Source: Takakia lepidozioides
Taxonomy: Eukaryota > Streptophyta > Takakiopsida > Takakiales > Takakiaceae
Length of the DNA stretch: 60,000 nt
Assembly: GCA_030704615.1 (NCBI GenBank)
Contig: CM060733.1
Span: 12,402,001 to 12,462,000 of the forward strand
Direction of reading: 5' to 3'
Of this stretch, positions 24,601-35,517 are shown in pieces. The notes under the pieces were generated by a model, which saw nothing but the letters and a program-made list of their open reading frames with translations, searched no databases and had not been told where the DNA came from. The position numbers were made by a program, and so were the translations under genes. The first letter of the stretch is position 1; every line of letters starts with the position of its first letter.

Positions 24601-27600
24601 GCAAACAAGTCTTATGAGTACATATTCTCTCTCTCCCTCTCTCTTGCTGAAATCAACCAACCTGTAGATGCTGATTGCATGAAAGAGCGCAATCATGGTG
24701 GCACAATCAACCCAATTTTGATGTCGTATGTCCAACAAAGTGAACGCTGCCCTAAGGCTCTCTTGTCGAGCTGTTGTGTGCTTTGCAACCTCAGTTGCAA
24801 TCTACATCAGCAAGTGATGGTCCCCGTTACACTTTGCAATGGCCCTCTTCAGGAACAGAGTGAGAACTTCAATCCTGTGCACTTTCCTTTGGCCACTTTG
24901 CGATTGAGTAGAACACTCACATTCAGGTGCAGCCCGGGTTTTTGTCTATGGACTGCCGAGAGAGGGGTGCTAAAAAATGCTTCCATGACAGCTTAGAACG
25001 TATTTGAAACTACAGGCTGACAAATTCACATACCTGAGCCTTGTAGTTGCTGTAGATGACAGAAAATACGAGATTCATCAGAAAAAAAAGCCCCACAACC
25101 AGATAGGTGAAGAAAAAAAAGAATGCCCGGCGGTCTGCAGTGTAGGCAGCAGCCCAGACGTTTGGATTGTTGGCAGTTGTCAGCAGTATGAACAGATTCA
25201 ACAGAGCAGTGCGGTAATCTTTAAATTCCAATATTGACTGACCGAACATCAAGTTTGCGAGCCACGCTGAGAGCAGCACGAACAGCAGCAACAACACCTG
25301 AGGGACACACACAGAACAGTACCACTGTACTCATTCCCTTCCAAATGAATTGTTGGTTGCCATTCCATTTCTGCTATGTTGGGCACAAGGACCTCAAAGG
25401 AGCCCCACAAAAGGTTCCAGGAGGGTTAGTTTCTAGCGGGGTCAATGGCCATAAGGCTATGACAAGTCAACGTTCACGGGGAAGAGCATGAGTACATTCT
25501 ATCTGTACATCTATAACTCCATGGGGTTATCTGAGATATGTACGGTTTAAGAGCCAAAAGAAGAGAGTTCTATAATGTTTCAGTCAAGGCACAGCCTGAT
25601 CGATAGATATAGAGGTATATTGTTTCCTGCAGTTTGACACCTAGAGGCCAGGTCATTCAAGTCTGTGAGAGTTCCGACCAGACATTTATGGAATCCAAGA
25701 ATCTGTGGACACCACGATTCTTCAAGGAATTGCTTGTATGTCCAAACAGACCAGAAAAGAAACGGCATGGAAACTCCTGATAGCTTGGAGAAGTGACAAT
25801 ACCGCAATATGAACGAAAGTGCCCACAATGCGCAAAGTTGTGCGAAAGCATACACGTAAAGCCCTGGCAGATGCAAATCACAGAACATCCATCATTGTGA
25901 TCACAAAGCAAAATTGCAACGGAATTTTCAATATAAGATCTTCGATTCCACCGAGCTGATCATGAACAAAGATGGTAAGTAAAGTTACTTGGTAAAGACT
26001 ATTGGAGCGATCACACGCAAGTACATCAAGAGTGGGATGCATTGAGGTTGATCAAGGCCTGCAGCTGAAGCAGAGACAGTTGCCATCATTGCTGTCAATA
26101 GGATCACCTGAGAGATGAGACAGCTACATATAAGAGAAACTCCAAAGCCAAACTAGATGGAGGAATAGACGTAGACATCAACAGGTTCTGTAACAGGTCC
26201 ATAAGAGCGTGGCACCTGCCAGATACACCTTCCCCCAGGCTAGTGGTAGGGGTTAAACCACCAGGGCATGATACTGAAACATGATCTTACTGACGTTGAA
26301 CCCAAGTGGTAGACAATCATATAGACGAAGAGAAGACAAGTTGTAATAAGGTAAGGAACCAGGTAAGCACTCAGACATGACCTTAAAGGAATGGAATTAC
26401 CTTGTAGACTGCCACACGGCGTGTCCAGAACGTCAACCTTAGAATATAGAACTCCAAAGCAACCGAAATTGCCAGCGGAGCCAGGCACAAGGTCTACATG
26501 AACACACATGGTCACTTTTCACACACCACAGCCTGCATGAACCTTCCCAAATAATATGCAGAAACTTAGACAGATCATGTGGGGGATTTAGACTTGATTG
26601 TGGGAAGGCCTATCAAACATGTTAGCTGGGTTATGTACATCAAAAGCATCCGCCCTGAAAACAAACCATTAGAAATTCCTTGAGCCAAATCAGCTGTTTC
26701 ATATCTAATTCCCTAACTCTTGTTGCCATCTGTCAGGGCAACAGCAATCAGCTCAAACAACAATCTTTTCCACTGGGGTATACATCACATGTATTCTTCC
26801 ATACAATCGTAGATTTGAAGACAACATTGCTTAAACCCTGGATGCACTCCTTGTGGATCCTGTACATTCTGCAGACTGCATATGTGTGAGAATATGTACA
26901 CCTGATGATGACTATCACTCAAAAACCATGATTGGCTGTTGTTGCCAATGACTGAAAAGCTACATACCTCAATTAAAAGAGAGAGATTTGGTTGAATGTA
27001 TGGGATGCCACTAAGTGCATACTTCTTTGGGTCGCCACAAGGGTGAGGACCTTCCCCTTGACACCATGGAGGAACCTGAATCTTAACCAGTATGACATCA
27101 AGAACCGAAACAGCTAGAAGGCCAGTAGTCAGCAGAAAAGGAAAACGTACAATATTGCAAATACATCATGCTGCACACATCTGTGATGGTTATATATGTG
27201 GCAGTCATGCTACAGTGGCAAGAAAAAGCTCACACAGTAAAATTTGGTCGCACCTCCAAGAATGGTAGAGCCACCAACATGAAGAAGGCAATGACTCTGG
27301 CTGGAAATAATCTGTGGTAGAAGATGAAGGCCTGCTTAGCTCGGTGGTGGTTCTTATGGTATACTACCTCCAGTGGCATCGACCGGCCCATCAATGCCTA
27401 CGATCGTCCCCAGCACCCTCCCTATCAGTTTTCTTACCCTTGAGTAAAACCAGCCGCAATTGCGACGACGCTCGTGCAAACCCAAAGACAATCCGCTTAC
27501 AAGGGACTCAGGGTTGATCCAAGGACTGATTGTGCGTCAATACGCTATGGTCGCCTTCTGCCATGCGGCTGCGATGTATAACCGAATTGAAGGAATGCAG

Positions 27601-27810
27601 TGTTCTGCTTTGAGGTGTGGAGGGACTAACCTGCTCCACAAGTGCTGCAGCCATTTGGACGTTTGAGGAGATGGGCAACGCTGACGCCGCATCGGTAATT
27701 AATTCCTCGTCCAGGCTAATAGAGCTGTTCAATGGACCCATAAAGGGACAATGCAAATCCACTTCCTGAATCTCGAGAAACTTCCCCTTCTTGATGTCAT
27801 CATTCTTCAT
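21658..27810 (-). CDS. Two-pore cation channel (TPC family)
   Basis: Twelve exons (high to low): 27631-27810, 27254-27331, 26968-27075, 26401-26493, 25989-26107, 25752-25863, 25034-25297, 24662-24789, 23483-23750, 22940-22991, 22583-22736, 21658-22282; 2181 nt, 726 aa, all in phase. TPCs have two six-helix domains and dimerise in vacuolar or endolysosomal membranes. Domain I includes LFPARVIAFFMLVALPF (S1) and the pore TTANNPNVWAAAY. The linker has two EF-hand-like segments; the second (LDRRGDFKIWQDEF) keeps acidic positions, the first (LLDIRHQNWVDC) is degenerate. Domain II has SNWNRFDLLLT (S2-S3), the S4 FIARGLRVLVLVTLI and the filter VVNNWYVFMDAY. The tail is Lys/Glu-rich. The filter resembles animal TPCs (VVNNW), unlike seed-plant TPC1. 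Between exons 1 and 2 about 20 residues present in Arabidopsis TPC1 are absent; a small in-phase exon may have been missed. Confidence 0.88.
24517..24652 (+). repeat. Short dispersed repeat (family A), copy ending in CT tract
   Basis: In the TPC intron next to exon 24662-24789; ends in CTCTCTCTCCCTCTCTCT. Matches 13250-13372 (opposite orientation) and 50950-51070. A partial copy lies at 25428-25505 in another TPC intron. Confidence 0.65.
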
Positions 27811-29895
27811 CGTACAGTGAGAAGACTCTAGAGATCGTTGAAGCAAGTATCAACATTTACTCTTCACAATTGTCTCACTGCAGATTGCATCACTGAAAAA
27901 GCAGCATCCCCTTTTGTTTCGAATGGCACACATTACTATAGTACAACCTCTAAAACCAGTTTCTACGGAGGACATTCTTCAACGCGCTCAGCTTCCCAGA
28001 CTCCAACCAGCACCTTGCACTGTTCAAAACCCACTTACAAATTTCTCCAGTTTAAACAAACTTTCGCTTCAAAACATTCTCCTCGAGATCACCATACCGA
28101 ACAGAGCGATTATGACCTCCAATCAAGTTCGTGAATCAAATGCTCCGTAAAGTTGTCCTGAATCAGCGTGTCGACGGACACATGTCAGTAACAACAAATA
28201 TCTCCATCTCGTGCAAGTCTTTTCTAGTCTTTTGGATGGCAACTTGTTTTGCGGGAGAGCAACAAAGTTAATGTAGAGCACTAAGCTTCTATATCACGGC
28301 TCAACCCATCAAGCCTCTCACATTCAATCGACACCACGGACATCATAGTATACTGCACGGAGCAACAGCGAATAGCACTTAGGAACATTTCGAGGAATAT
28401 TTTGGAAATACATTTGGATCAGATATAATCCTTCAATTCACTTTGGTCCTTTTACACAATCTTGTAATGCGAACACGTACTCGCTTGTGTGAAGTTCTAA
28501 GCTCTAAACCAGTCGTGAGACTTAATCACTTTGGAGTGACACACTATTTCTTAACTTTACTCAATGGTCCCATAAGATTCACTGCATGTGAAAATTTTCC
28601 TCATCGCCGAATACACTACTTGCAGAAAGACAGATGTGTGAGGTTGGACTCCCTAGACAGGAAACCCAGAATCAGCCTAGACGGTGGTCATGGTAATTAG
28701 CGTTGTTTTGAAGCTTTTGGATTGAGCAAGGAGAGATGCGGTGGTCTTAACAAAAAATGCAAAATTGCCATATATCAGGCACATGCATACAAGTCATTTT
28801 TTAGGGTAGTTGATGAAGCCTTAACAGTTGGTTGCCGTGTGTGAATGTATGGGAGAGACTTCCTGTGCAGTGTGTGTGTTGTACGGAGTAGAAGCCAACA
28901 ATAGCTTCTAGAAATGTGACAGGCCCAAGAAGTAGGTGGTTGGTGGACTGGAAAGCTATTTGGCTGTCATGTATTGGAGTTGTTCTTCCAGGATACTTTT
29001 CGAGCTGTCTTGATATATTGCATCAACTAAAAGACCTGCTCTCTTTAGAATAATTAGGCCTCTAGAATAATTACGCCAACTGCATAGCTTACATATCCTC
29101 GAGGACTAGATCAATCCTCACTTCTGCGGGCCTCAAATTTCAAAAGTTTTTAGTGCAAACCTCTGCAAGCTTTGAGGTGATGAACAGGAAGAAAATCTCA
29201 TAACAAAATTCAAGCTTTCATTCCGGAGTACATGATAAAGAAATGTCATTCCCTGTAGGTTGTGCACAAGAAGAGAGATTCGAAGAGAAGACACTCTCTG
29301 TTGCTTCGACTCTCTCAAAGAAGGCTTGACTACTGTCTTTGGGTCTAAGACTACACTACTTGTTCATAATGGATGCAACACATCCCAAAGCTTGTTGGGG
29401 TCCCTACTATGGAGAATGAGTCCAGCTGACATAACTAAGAGCCACTTCACCTCACGCCTACTAAGCCCTTTCAGATTTTGCGGGTGGGTGCAAACCATGT
29501 CAATATTCCATTGATTGACACCCTACTCAAAAGTGAGGATTGATCAAGTATTTTTTCCTTCTGATCAACTCCAATATCAAATAGTTTTTCAACCTAAAGA
29601 CAATCTTCACATTCTCTAGACAATAAGAATGAGACAAGTCTTGGAATTTTGTAGTTTGGCAATGCAAGGAAACCTTTTCCAACACAGGCTTGCAGCATTC
29701 AGAGGACTTCAAGGCTCTCTAGACAAATCCCCTTATTCCACACAGCGAAAACACTCACTCACTCGCGAAAGGAAGATTTCCAACACGCAAGCACTCCGAC
29801 AAAAGTTTGTTGAAGCTGTTGATCATTGAAGTCAAAACCAAATGTACCAAAGTTCCTATAGTTTGTACCCGTCAAAAGAGTAGGGAGGATATCAG
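27811..29895. other. Region between the TPC and MED31 genes
   Basis: Both genes are on the minus strand, so this holds the TPC promoter and 5' UTR (left) and the MED31 3' UTR (right). No coding exon or RNA gene recognised. Confidence 0.45.
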
Positions 29896-30744
29896 CTAGT
29901 TATTTGTGTACTTCCGTTTCCTTCGCTCTCCTGCTCCTGCTCGGGTGGAACCCTCAAACTTAATAGTGACTGCAGGTGCAGCAGGAACAGGGGCTGGTAC
30001 AGGGGGTGGTGGCGGAGGCGGAGGCTCTTCAGGGAGAGGACGGGGAAGAATATGCTTCAGACGGTTATTTCGATAGTGTTTCCAGAAGTAAAATTGCTGC
30101 CTGTGAGCAACCTCCTGTCCACATGTTCAAAGAGCTGATTCAGTCAAATTGCAATAGGATGATGCTTAAGGGAAAGTTGAAGCATACATTATTTAATAGC
30201 CACTCTAACTGTCAGCAGATGGCCAAGTGATACAGGCACTGAAGATATACACTATAGGCAGGCAGGCCATGGCAATGTCTGTACGAGTCACATATACACT
30301 AGTGGAACCCCACAACCGGTTACTATCCACAGAAACTATGGCCTCAAAAGTGTGTGATAAGTCAGTTTTCAGAGGGAATGCTCAATGTGCTCAATGTGCT
30401 TTCTCTCTCACTCGCCTCCCAATCCAGAGCTAAGCAAGGCCTGTGTGGGTCGCTGATGTATGAAGGTAGTAAGGGACTGTTGGCAACAAGCAGAACACAA
30501 GAAAGCCTGCCAGATACCTCTCTCTGACAATGAGAGATACCCACATAAATGTACCTTATTTGCTGGATGGGCCATTGCGCTGCGGAAATGTGGACTTTGA
30601 AGAAGATCTAGAAAGAAAAACGCATGTGGGTACCTGTGGAAACAAGATTTGAACCCATTAACCTTGTTTTAGGCCGTGACACCTGGATATTTTGAGCTGA
30701 CAAAGACAGTCACAGACTGGGTTGAGAGGGAGTGCCGGAGAGAT

Positions 30745-30790
<46 letters not shown>

Positions 30791-31660
30791 ATTACACTAT
30801 GAACTTGGCGTATGCAGGCTGCAGCCAATATTGGAGATACTTGAGGTAGCCTACGAAAGCTTCATCATCGAAGTACCGATTTTGAGCCAAATCTGCCAAA
30901 TTATTTCCAAGCCATGAGCAGTCAAAACAATTGAAAACAGGAGAGGTTCACACATGCAAATAACCATCCGTCGATATACCAGTTCAGAACTTCTCACCAC
31001 AGAACGAAGGGCCAGAGATCAACTCGTTGACAGTTTGTGCTACCGTTACTTGTATACACTAAACTCCATCTAACGGCCATTGGCGTTGTCCCACCAGGGC
31101 AAGAAATTCATTCCGTTGTGTGCGACCACAAAAGCAACGATCTCAGTTCAAAGTTGAGCGACTGTCGACTAAATCCACATAGCTCTCGATAGAACGACGA
31201 TGATTCCAGCATTCTTACCTTCTCGTAAACATAGATGAAAATGGGAAGTACAGTGAAGAGAAAGTACAGTGAATGTAGGTAGGGTTGGCTAGTAATTGCA
31301 CGAACTCCAGCTCCAGCAAAAAGCGCTGCCGCCCACCATCTGTCTCCTTCAGTGTTTCCTTCCCCCTGTGTCAATCCACAACAAGTCCCATGGCAGATTG
31401 GGAGAATGAGATCATGCACTCTTAGCTGATTGAAAACGCAAAACACATCAAAACATCCTTCACAAGACATATCTAGACCTAAATGTGTGACACGAGTTGT
31501 AATTCGAGAAAATTTAAAACCCAAATTATGCTTCTGCTGCAAGTTGGCAGATCACCTTCACACTACTCATCCTCAGACGATAATCAGACTGCAGATAGAC
31601 ACCAACTCACACTGGATCGTTGGAAGCAGGCCCTGCATCACTCACAGAGGGAGCGGCCAT
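29896..31660 (-). CDS. MED31: Mediator complex subunit 31
   Basis: Five exons (high to low): 31611-31660, 31268-31365, 30796-30892, 30555-30633, 29896-30114; 543 nt, 180 aa, all in phase. MED31 (Soh1) is a small, highly conserved subunit of the Mediator middle module, which links transcription factors to RNA polymerase II. The core is unmistakable: RFLLELEFVQLLANPTYIH, then LAQNRYFDDEAFVGYLKYLQ, then LLQSPHFRSAMAHPANK, then RQQFYFWKHYRNNRLKHILP. A proline-rich tail (eight prolines in a row) and a basic end RRKRKYTNN follow, as in plant MED31. Exon 1 encodes a short Ala/Ser-rich leader. The promoter, exon 1, intron 1 and start of exon 2 are duplicated at the HAL3 gene at 52.4-53.1 kb. A 40-base homopolymer lies in the third intron close to the donor. 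Confidence 0.95.
30749..30788 (+). repeat. Poly(G) tract of about 40 bases
   Basis: Uninterrupted G run on the plus strand, poly(C) in the MED31 pre-mRNA, starting only 7 bases inside the third intron from the donor at 30795/30796. Exact length is uncertain because such runs are hard to sequence. Confidence 0.9.
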
Positions 31661-32320
31661 AACTACTGAAAACCTTCAAGACACCACCTTCTGATTTTCA
31701 TCTTACTCGTCAGAGAAGGGCAGTTCCTCAGCCTACCATCATCACCAACGCATCTTCATAAACTTCCCCAAACTTTCCTCTTTCTTCTTTCCTACTGGGT
31801 TCAATCGTTCAACATGTGCCTTCAGACCGTCCATTGGGCCCTCGATGGCCTGTGTGTTGAGCAGGAGGCTCTGTAAATTCACTGGACGTTAAAGAAACTT
31901 TATCTTTATCTTTCCAGATGGCTTATACCACAGTACAGTGAAAATTACACTACATACCGAACAGGGCGTTAAAGTAATGTGTATTTTTAGACCAAACTAA
32001 CGTTAACAGCTGTTCTGTTAAGATAACGGAACTTGGGCCTCACTACATAACCCGTTTCTTAGTACCCAAGAAAGGGGACATATAGTATTAACAAATTAAA
32101 GACTTTGTTTCTGCACTGTTTGTGTGATAATTGTGAGGCCGCTTCTTTTCTGAGTACCAATGTACCAATGTCGGCAGCAAAGAATCATAAAAGACCACTG
32201 TTTTCAATTCTGATATGCTCAGAACTCCTTATATGCACACCATGAGAATGTTCTGTGGGACAAAATATGGGGTTGTTCTTATGTATGCTACTGTTACGCA
32301 CCTCTCCTCGAAGGCAGCCC
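31335..32320. repeat. Segmental duplication, MED31 copy
   Basis: Diverged copy of 52370-53065 in the same orientation. It covers the start of MED31 exon 2, intron 1, exon 1, the 5' UTR and upstream sequence. The copies align at 31335-31740 with 52375-52760 and again at 32080-32320 with 52850-53065. The MED31 copy has an extra ~340 bp between, which includes a SINE-body fragment at 31795-31905. Confidence 0.85.
31795..31905 (+). mobile_element. Headless SINE-body fragment
   Basis: Matches the body of the SINE-like element at 21170-21345: GGGTTCAATC, CAACATGTGCCTTCA, GTGTGTTGAGCAG and CACTGGACGTTAAAGAA occur in the same order. Inserted in the region upstream of MED31. Confidence 0.6.
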
Positions 32321-32662
32321 TTCACCGATCCTAAGCAGCACCACCGTTCTTGTAGAGGAAGATCCACGGCTCACTCCAGACTCTAGTCTCTTGTGTGCTT
32401 TGTTACCCTATCGCAGCGTTCTAGTTGGGCTGTGTTTGCTAAGCCACAGTGATACGAAGTCCGCATCTCCTTACTCACCTTCTGCAAACTCACCCTCGCT
32501 GATCTCAACATCTGGCCTCTCTCCACTAATCTTCTCCTGCGATAGCGATCCAGCAAACAACCATCTCCGCACACGCGGAAGGAAGACGCACAACAGCTAT
32601 TGGGATTGGGTAGTTTCCCTTCCCCCTGCCACACGAGGAGATAAATCACATAGCAAAACATT

Positions 32663-32673
32663 ATCCCATATCG
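32663..32673 (+). promoter_or_regulatory. Upstream sequence element (USE) of the U2 snRNA gene
   Basis: ATCCCATATCG differs at one base from the plant snRNA USE (RTCCCACATCG). It lies about 60-70 bases before the U2 start. A weak TATA-like TGTATGAG follows at 32701-32708, about one USE-to-TATA spacing typical of pol II plant snRNA genes further on. Confidence 0.7.
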
Positions 32674-32731
32674 ATTGCCCATATTTACAGTCCATCCTAG
32701 TGTATGAGTCTCCTGGCGCTTCTGATGTAAT

Positions 32732-32923
32732 ATACCTTTCTCGGCCTTCTGGCTAAGATCAAGTGTAGTATCTGTTCTTATCAGTTTAATATCTGATACG
32801 AGACTCATTGAGTCTCATGATATTATTCTAATTTTTCTCGGGTGCGGGCCCACCAGGCAGCTTGCTACCCGGGCCCGCGCGCGTCGCCTCGGTAGTGCAC
32901 TGCCTCCTCGGCTGGCGCAACCC
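32732..32923 (+). ncRNA. U2: U2 spliceosomal snRNA
   Basis: The 5' domain is a nearly perfect U2: stem-loop I (one loop change to CTTCTGG), then the branch-site recognition GTAGTA at 32765-32770, then the stem-loop IIa sequence up to ATCTGATA. Stem-loop IIb is GAGACTC-ATT-GAGTCTC (about 32801-32817). An Sm-like site AATTTTTC follows (about 32831-32838). Stem-loop III is closed by GCGGGCCC/GGGCCCGC, and a GC-rich stem-loop IV ends near GGCTGGCGCA. The 3' end is estimated from this fold to within about 8 bases. U2 pairs with the intron branch point in the major spliceosome. The conserved regions and the USE suggest an active gene. Confidence 0.95.
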
Positions 32924-33131
32924 TCCCCTCCCGGGGACCCATATATCACAAACTGGATGACATAAGTGACAATAATATAATAGATGAGCCAGCAAATGGA
33001 AACCTTAAGTTGCAGAGACAAATGTTCAAACCTAACCCTAAATTCTGTCGTTGATGCATAATCTTCGAATACAGTGAGTGTGATCAACATTTACTAGGAT
33101 GATTTTCTCAAATACTTAGTGACTCTGTTAT

Positions 33132-33140
33132 GTGTCGAAA
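33132..33140. repeat. 9-bp target site duplication, left
   Basis: GTGTCGAAA, identical to 48255-48263, immediately outside the Mutator-like element. Confidence 0.95.
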
Positions 33141-33503
33141 GCCTCTCATTTTACAATAATTGGGACATTATGGCGCACGCGCGAGCTGACCGGTGGGCCC
33201 CGCGCATGATAGCCCGGATCCCCCGCCGCTGCGCGGGGTCGCCCACCTGCCGCGGGCGCGGCCCGCCAGTCCAGCCCCACCCGCGCTCCGCCGCGCCCCC
33301 AGTCCGCCGCCCATGAGTCCAGTTCCCCTCAGTCCGCCAAACCGCCAGTCTGCTGTGCACGCCAGTCCGTTGTGCCAGTCCCCACAAGTCCACCCAATAG
33401 TCTGATGTGCCCGTCTGCTGCCCCCAGTCTGCCAATCTGCCAGTCCGCGCCGGCCGAAGGATCTGGATCGTCCATTCTGAGAAACCCATTCGCGCCATCC
33501 ATG
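33141..33503 (+). repeat. Left terminal inverted repeat of the MULE
   Basis: About 363 bp, very GC-rich after the first 40 bases. Pairs with the reverse complement of 47847-48254, with short indels, up to GAGAAACCCATTCGCGCC. Contains several CAGTCYG motifs. The long ORFs across it are shadows of its base composition. Confidence 0.93.
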
Positions 33504-34299
33504 TTTAGGGTATGGAAGATCGTAACACCCTGCCACGAACTCGCCCACTCAATCTTGTTGTCTCGTTCTTGCGGCTCTTTTGTTGTCCAATGTTGCGGAG
33601 GTGACTTTGCACACATGCGGCTGTTGTTCTTGTTTATGGCGATTTTAATGACGATGAAGGGTGTGCCTGAACATGAGAGGGCTGGCGGGGCTCTACAGCC
33701 ACCATCGTGCATATGCTTCCACTATTTTCGCCATTGTTTTGTGTTGACGTGCTTATTTTTTAGGACGATATATGGAAAAATTGCATGCGTTTACGGTTTG
33801 TGGTGTGTCTCCGAGTCCGAGCTCCTTCGTATGGAGCAGGAAACCATTTGTAACACGATAGCAGAAATTGCGGAAGCATATGCACGTGGGGGCGTGTATA
33901 TATTGCAGAATTTATGTCCACCGATGAGACTGTTCAGGGGAGGACGTCTCTGCAACCACATGTCTGGGAACTGCGGAGAGTGTGAATGGAACATGATCCA
34001 ATCCGAAGGTCCTCAAACATCCAGATGCACCTCCTGAAACATCACATCTCAACCACTACCGTCTCGTTGAAAACTGGACAATGGGAAATGAGACGTAGCC
34101 TGAGAGATGTGGATTCACGTTGCTTATGGATGTTCGAGGTCCTTACAATTGTAAATGCGCGTGGATCAACAGGCTCTTCGACTGCGTCTTTGTCAGTACT
34201 TTCTCTAAGCAGTGTGTTGTTCCATGAGTATGGGCATATGCAAGTCTGCTGGACGGATGAAATGCAACCACGACATGACGACGACGCCAAGCGTGGTTC

Positions 34300-34860
34300 T
34301 GATGGGATATCAGTCTGGTCTGTTGGACTGTTAGTCTGTAAGGATACAAGTCTGGTGTGACGTGAGTCTGTTCTTCACTGGACTATTGGGCCGTCACTGC
34401 CTACCGAATTCCGAAGTGTCTTCTCTCGTCTTATCCCCGAAGTCTCTTCTTTCGTCAGTCTGTTGAACCGTTGGTCAGCTGGAAGTCCATCTCTTCGGAT
34501 ATGAGTCATTTTAACTACTACCTTTTAATTATCCGCATTGCCGTGAGTTTGCAGAGCCGTCGGACTGCTGGTCTGTCCGTCTCTTCTGATATCAATCAGC
34601 TAGACTGTCACAAAGTCAGTCTACTGTGGCGCAAGTCTGTTTGCGCTGGGTCTGTTGAGCCGTGATTATTATCACGTGTAAGTCTGCTGGACGTGGTTTA
34701 CGGTGTACTCCCGTATCACCCGGCCGCCTAGGGGATACTTTGTCTTTTGGGATATTAGTCTGTTAGAAATCAGTCTGTTGTCGCGCAAATAACTCTGCGC
34801 CGGTCTCTTCGTCAGTCTGTTGAACCTTCCGTCTGCTCATGTGCTCATGTAGCAAATTAT
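34300..34860 (+). repeat. Left internal AGTCTG-rich region
   Basis: Non-coding stretch with many AGTCTG(T/C)TG and GTCTGTTGGACTGTTAGTCTG-like motifs at irregular spacing; no gene seen. The preceding 33504-34300 contains an open frame with no recognisable domain. Confidence 0.6.
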
Positions 34861-34927
34861 ACCGCTTGCTATTCGTGGGCTCATGGCAAGTGGTCCTCGA
34901 AGGGTCATTTTGTGAGTATGTCGTGTA

Positions 34928-35149
34928 TTTAAGAAGTTGTGTGCAAAAGTGGTGAATCCTGTAGAGTATGAGGAATTGAGAACTGAAGCAGTTGTCACTC
35001 TGTGTCTTATAGAGAAGGAGTTCCCACCATCATTTTTTGATGTGATGACACATCTGGTTGTTCACCTAGTTGATGAGTTGTACTTATGCGGGCACGTAGC
35101 ATCTCGTTGGATGTACCCCATGGAGCGGGCAATGAAAAATTGTGCGTAG
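34928..35149 (+). pseudogene. Captured fragment of CACTA (En/Spm) transposase gene, DUF4218 part
   Basis: About 73 codons, open to a stop at 35149, starting FKKLCAKVVNP. The blocks EKEFPPSFFDVMTHL, VHLVDEL and [12 protein letters not shown] match the DUF4218 region found C-terminal to the TNP2 transposase of plant CACTA elements (typical FPPSFFDIMVHL and RWMYPIER). It is an isolated piece inside the MULE: homology ends abruptly at about 35143 where an eS1 fragment in the opposite orientation begins. Captured or nested DNA, not a functional gene. Confidence 0.85.
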
Positions 35150-35517
35150 CAAGTGCGCTTAATGTGGTTGGGTCGCTTCTTTGTGAACCCAATGCAGAAA
35201 ATCCGCAACATGTAATTGTCTGTTGTTTTCACATCCACATGTGACTCTATCATTTCCGCACCAGCCTCCATCCACTTATCTGTGGTGAAATTTATTCCCT
35301 GGACCAATCCCAAGTCAATTTACAACACGGCCTTTAACCCTGACAACAAAAAAAGCTCACTTTAGAGTGCCAAAAGACACAGATTTACCTGAGAATAAGC
35401 ACTTCAATTTCGCTATGATGTACTAAGTGATAAGAGCCCCATACTAGAAGCAGCACTGCACCCACTTAAAATGAGAGTAACCTAAAAGTTAGTGAGGACA
35501 TTGCGACCCTGCACATT
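35145..35517 (-). pseudogene. Captured fragment of ribosomal protein eS1 (RPS3a) gene
   Basis: Minus strand. One exon piece at 35483-35517 encodes NVQGRNVLTNF. A second at 35145-35298 encodes FTTDK, then [21 protein letters not shown] and KRTCYAQ. These are conserved eS1 blocks (family form [35 protein letters not shown]). The ~185 bp between them look like a retained intron, so the copy came from genomic DNA rather than mRNA. The fragment is truncated at both ends, and the first exon piece runs into a stop at the expected donor. A typical Pack-MULE gene capture. Confidence 0.88.

Noticed and set aside
26240-26395. Hydrophobic stretch YLVPYLITTCLLFVYMIVYHL as an extra TPC exon
   Set aside because: It does not join in phase with its neighbours, while exons ending VAVYK and starting VILLTAMM join directly in phase and reproduce the S2-S3 region.
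31108-31542. A 144-aa minus-strand open frame with membrane-like segments over MED31 exon 2
   Set aside because: The true frame there is one base off and reads RFLLELEFVQ of MED31; the hydrophobic reading is a shadow.
33151-33712. Long overlapping ORFs of 115-127 aa at the MULE left end
   Set aside because: They lie in the GC-rich terminal inverted repeat, mirror each other on both strands, and have no domain.
33372-34037. 221-aa plus-strand ORF spanning the MULE left TIR and adjoining sequence
   Set aside because: Its first part is TIR sequence and the rest shows no domain or codon pattern I can support as a gene.
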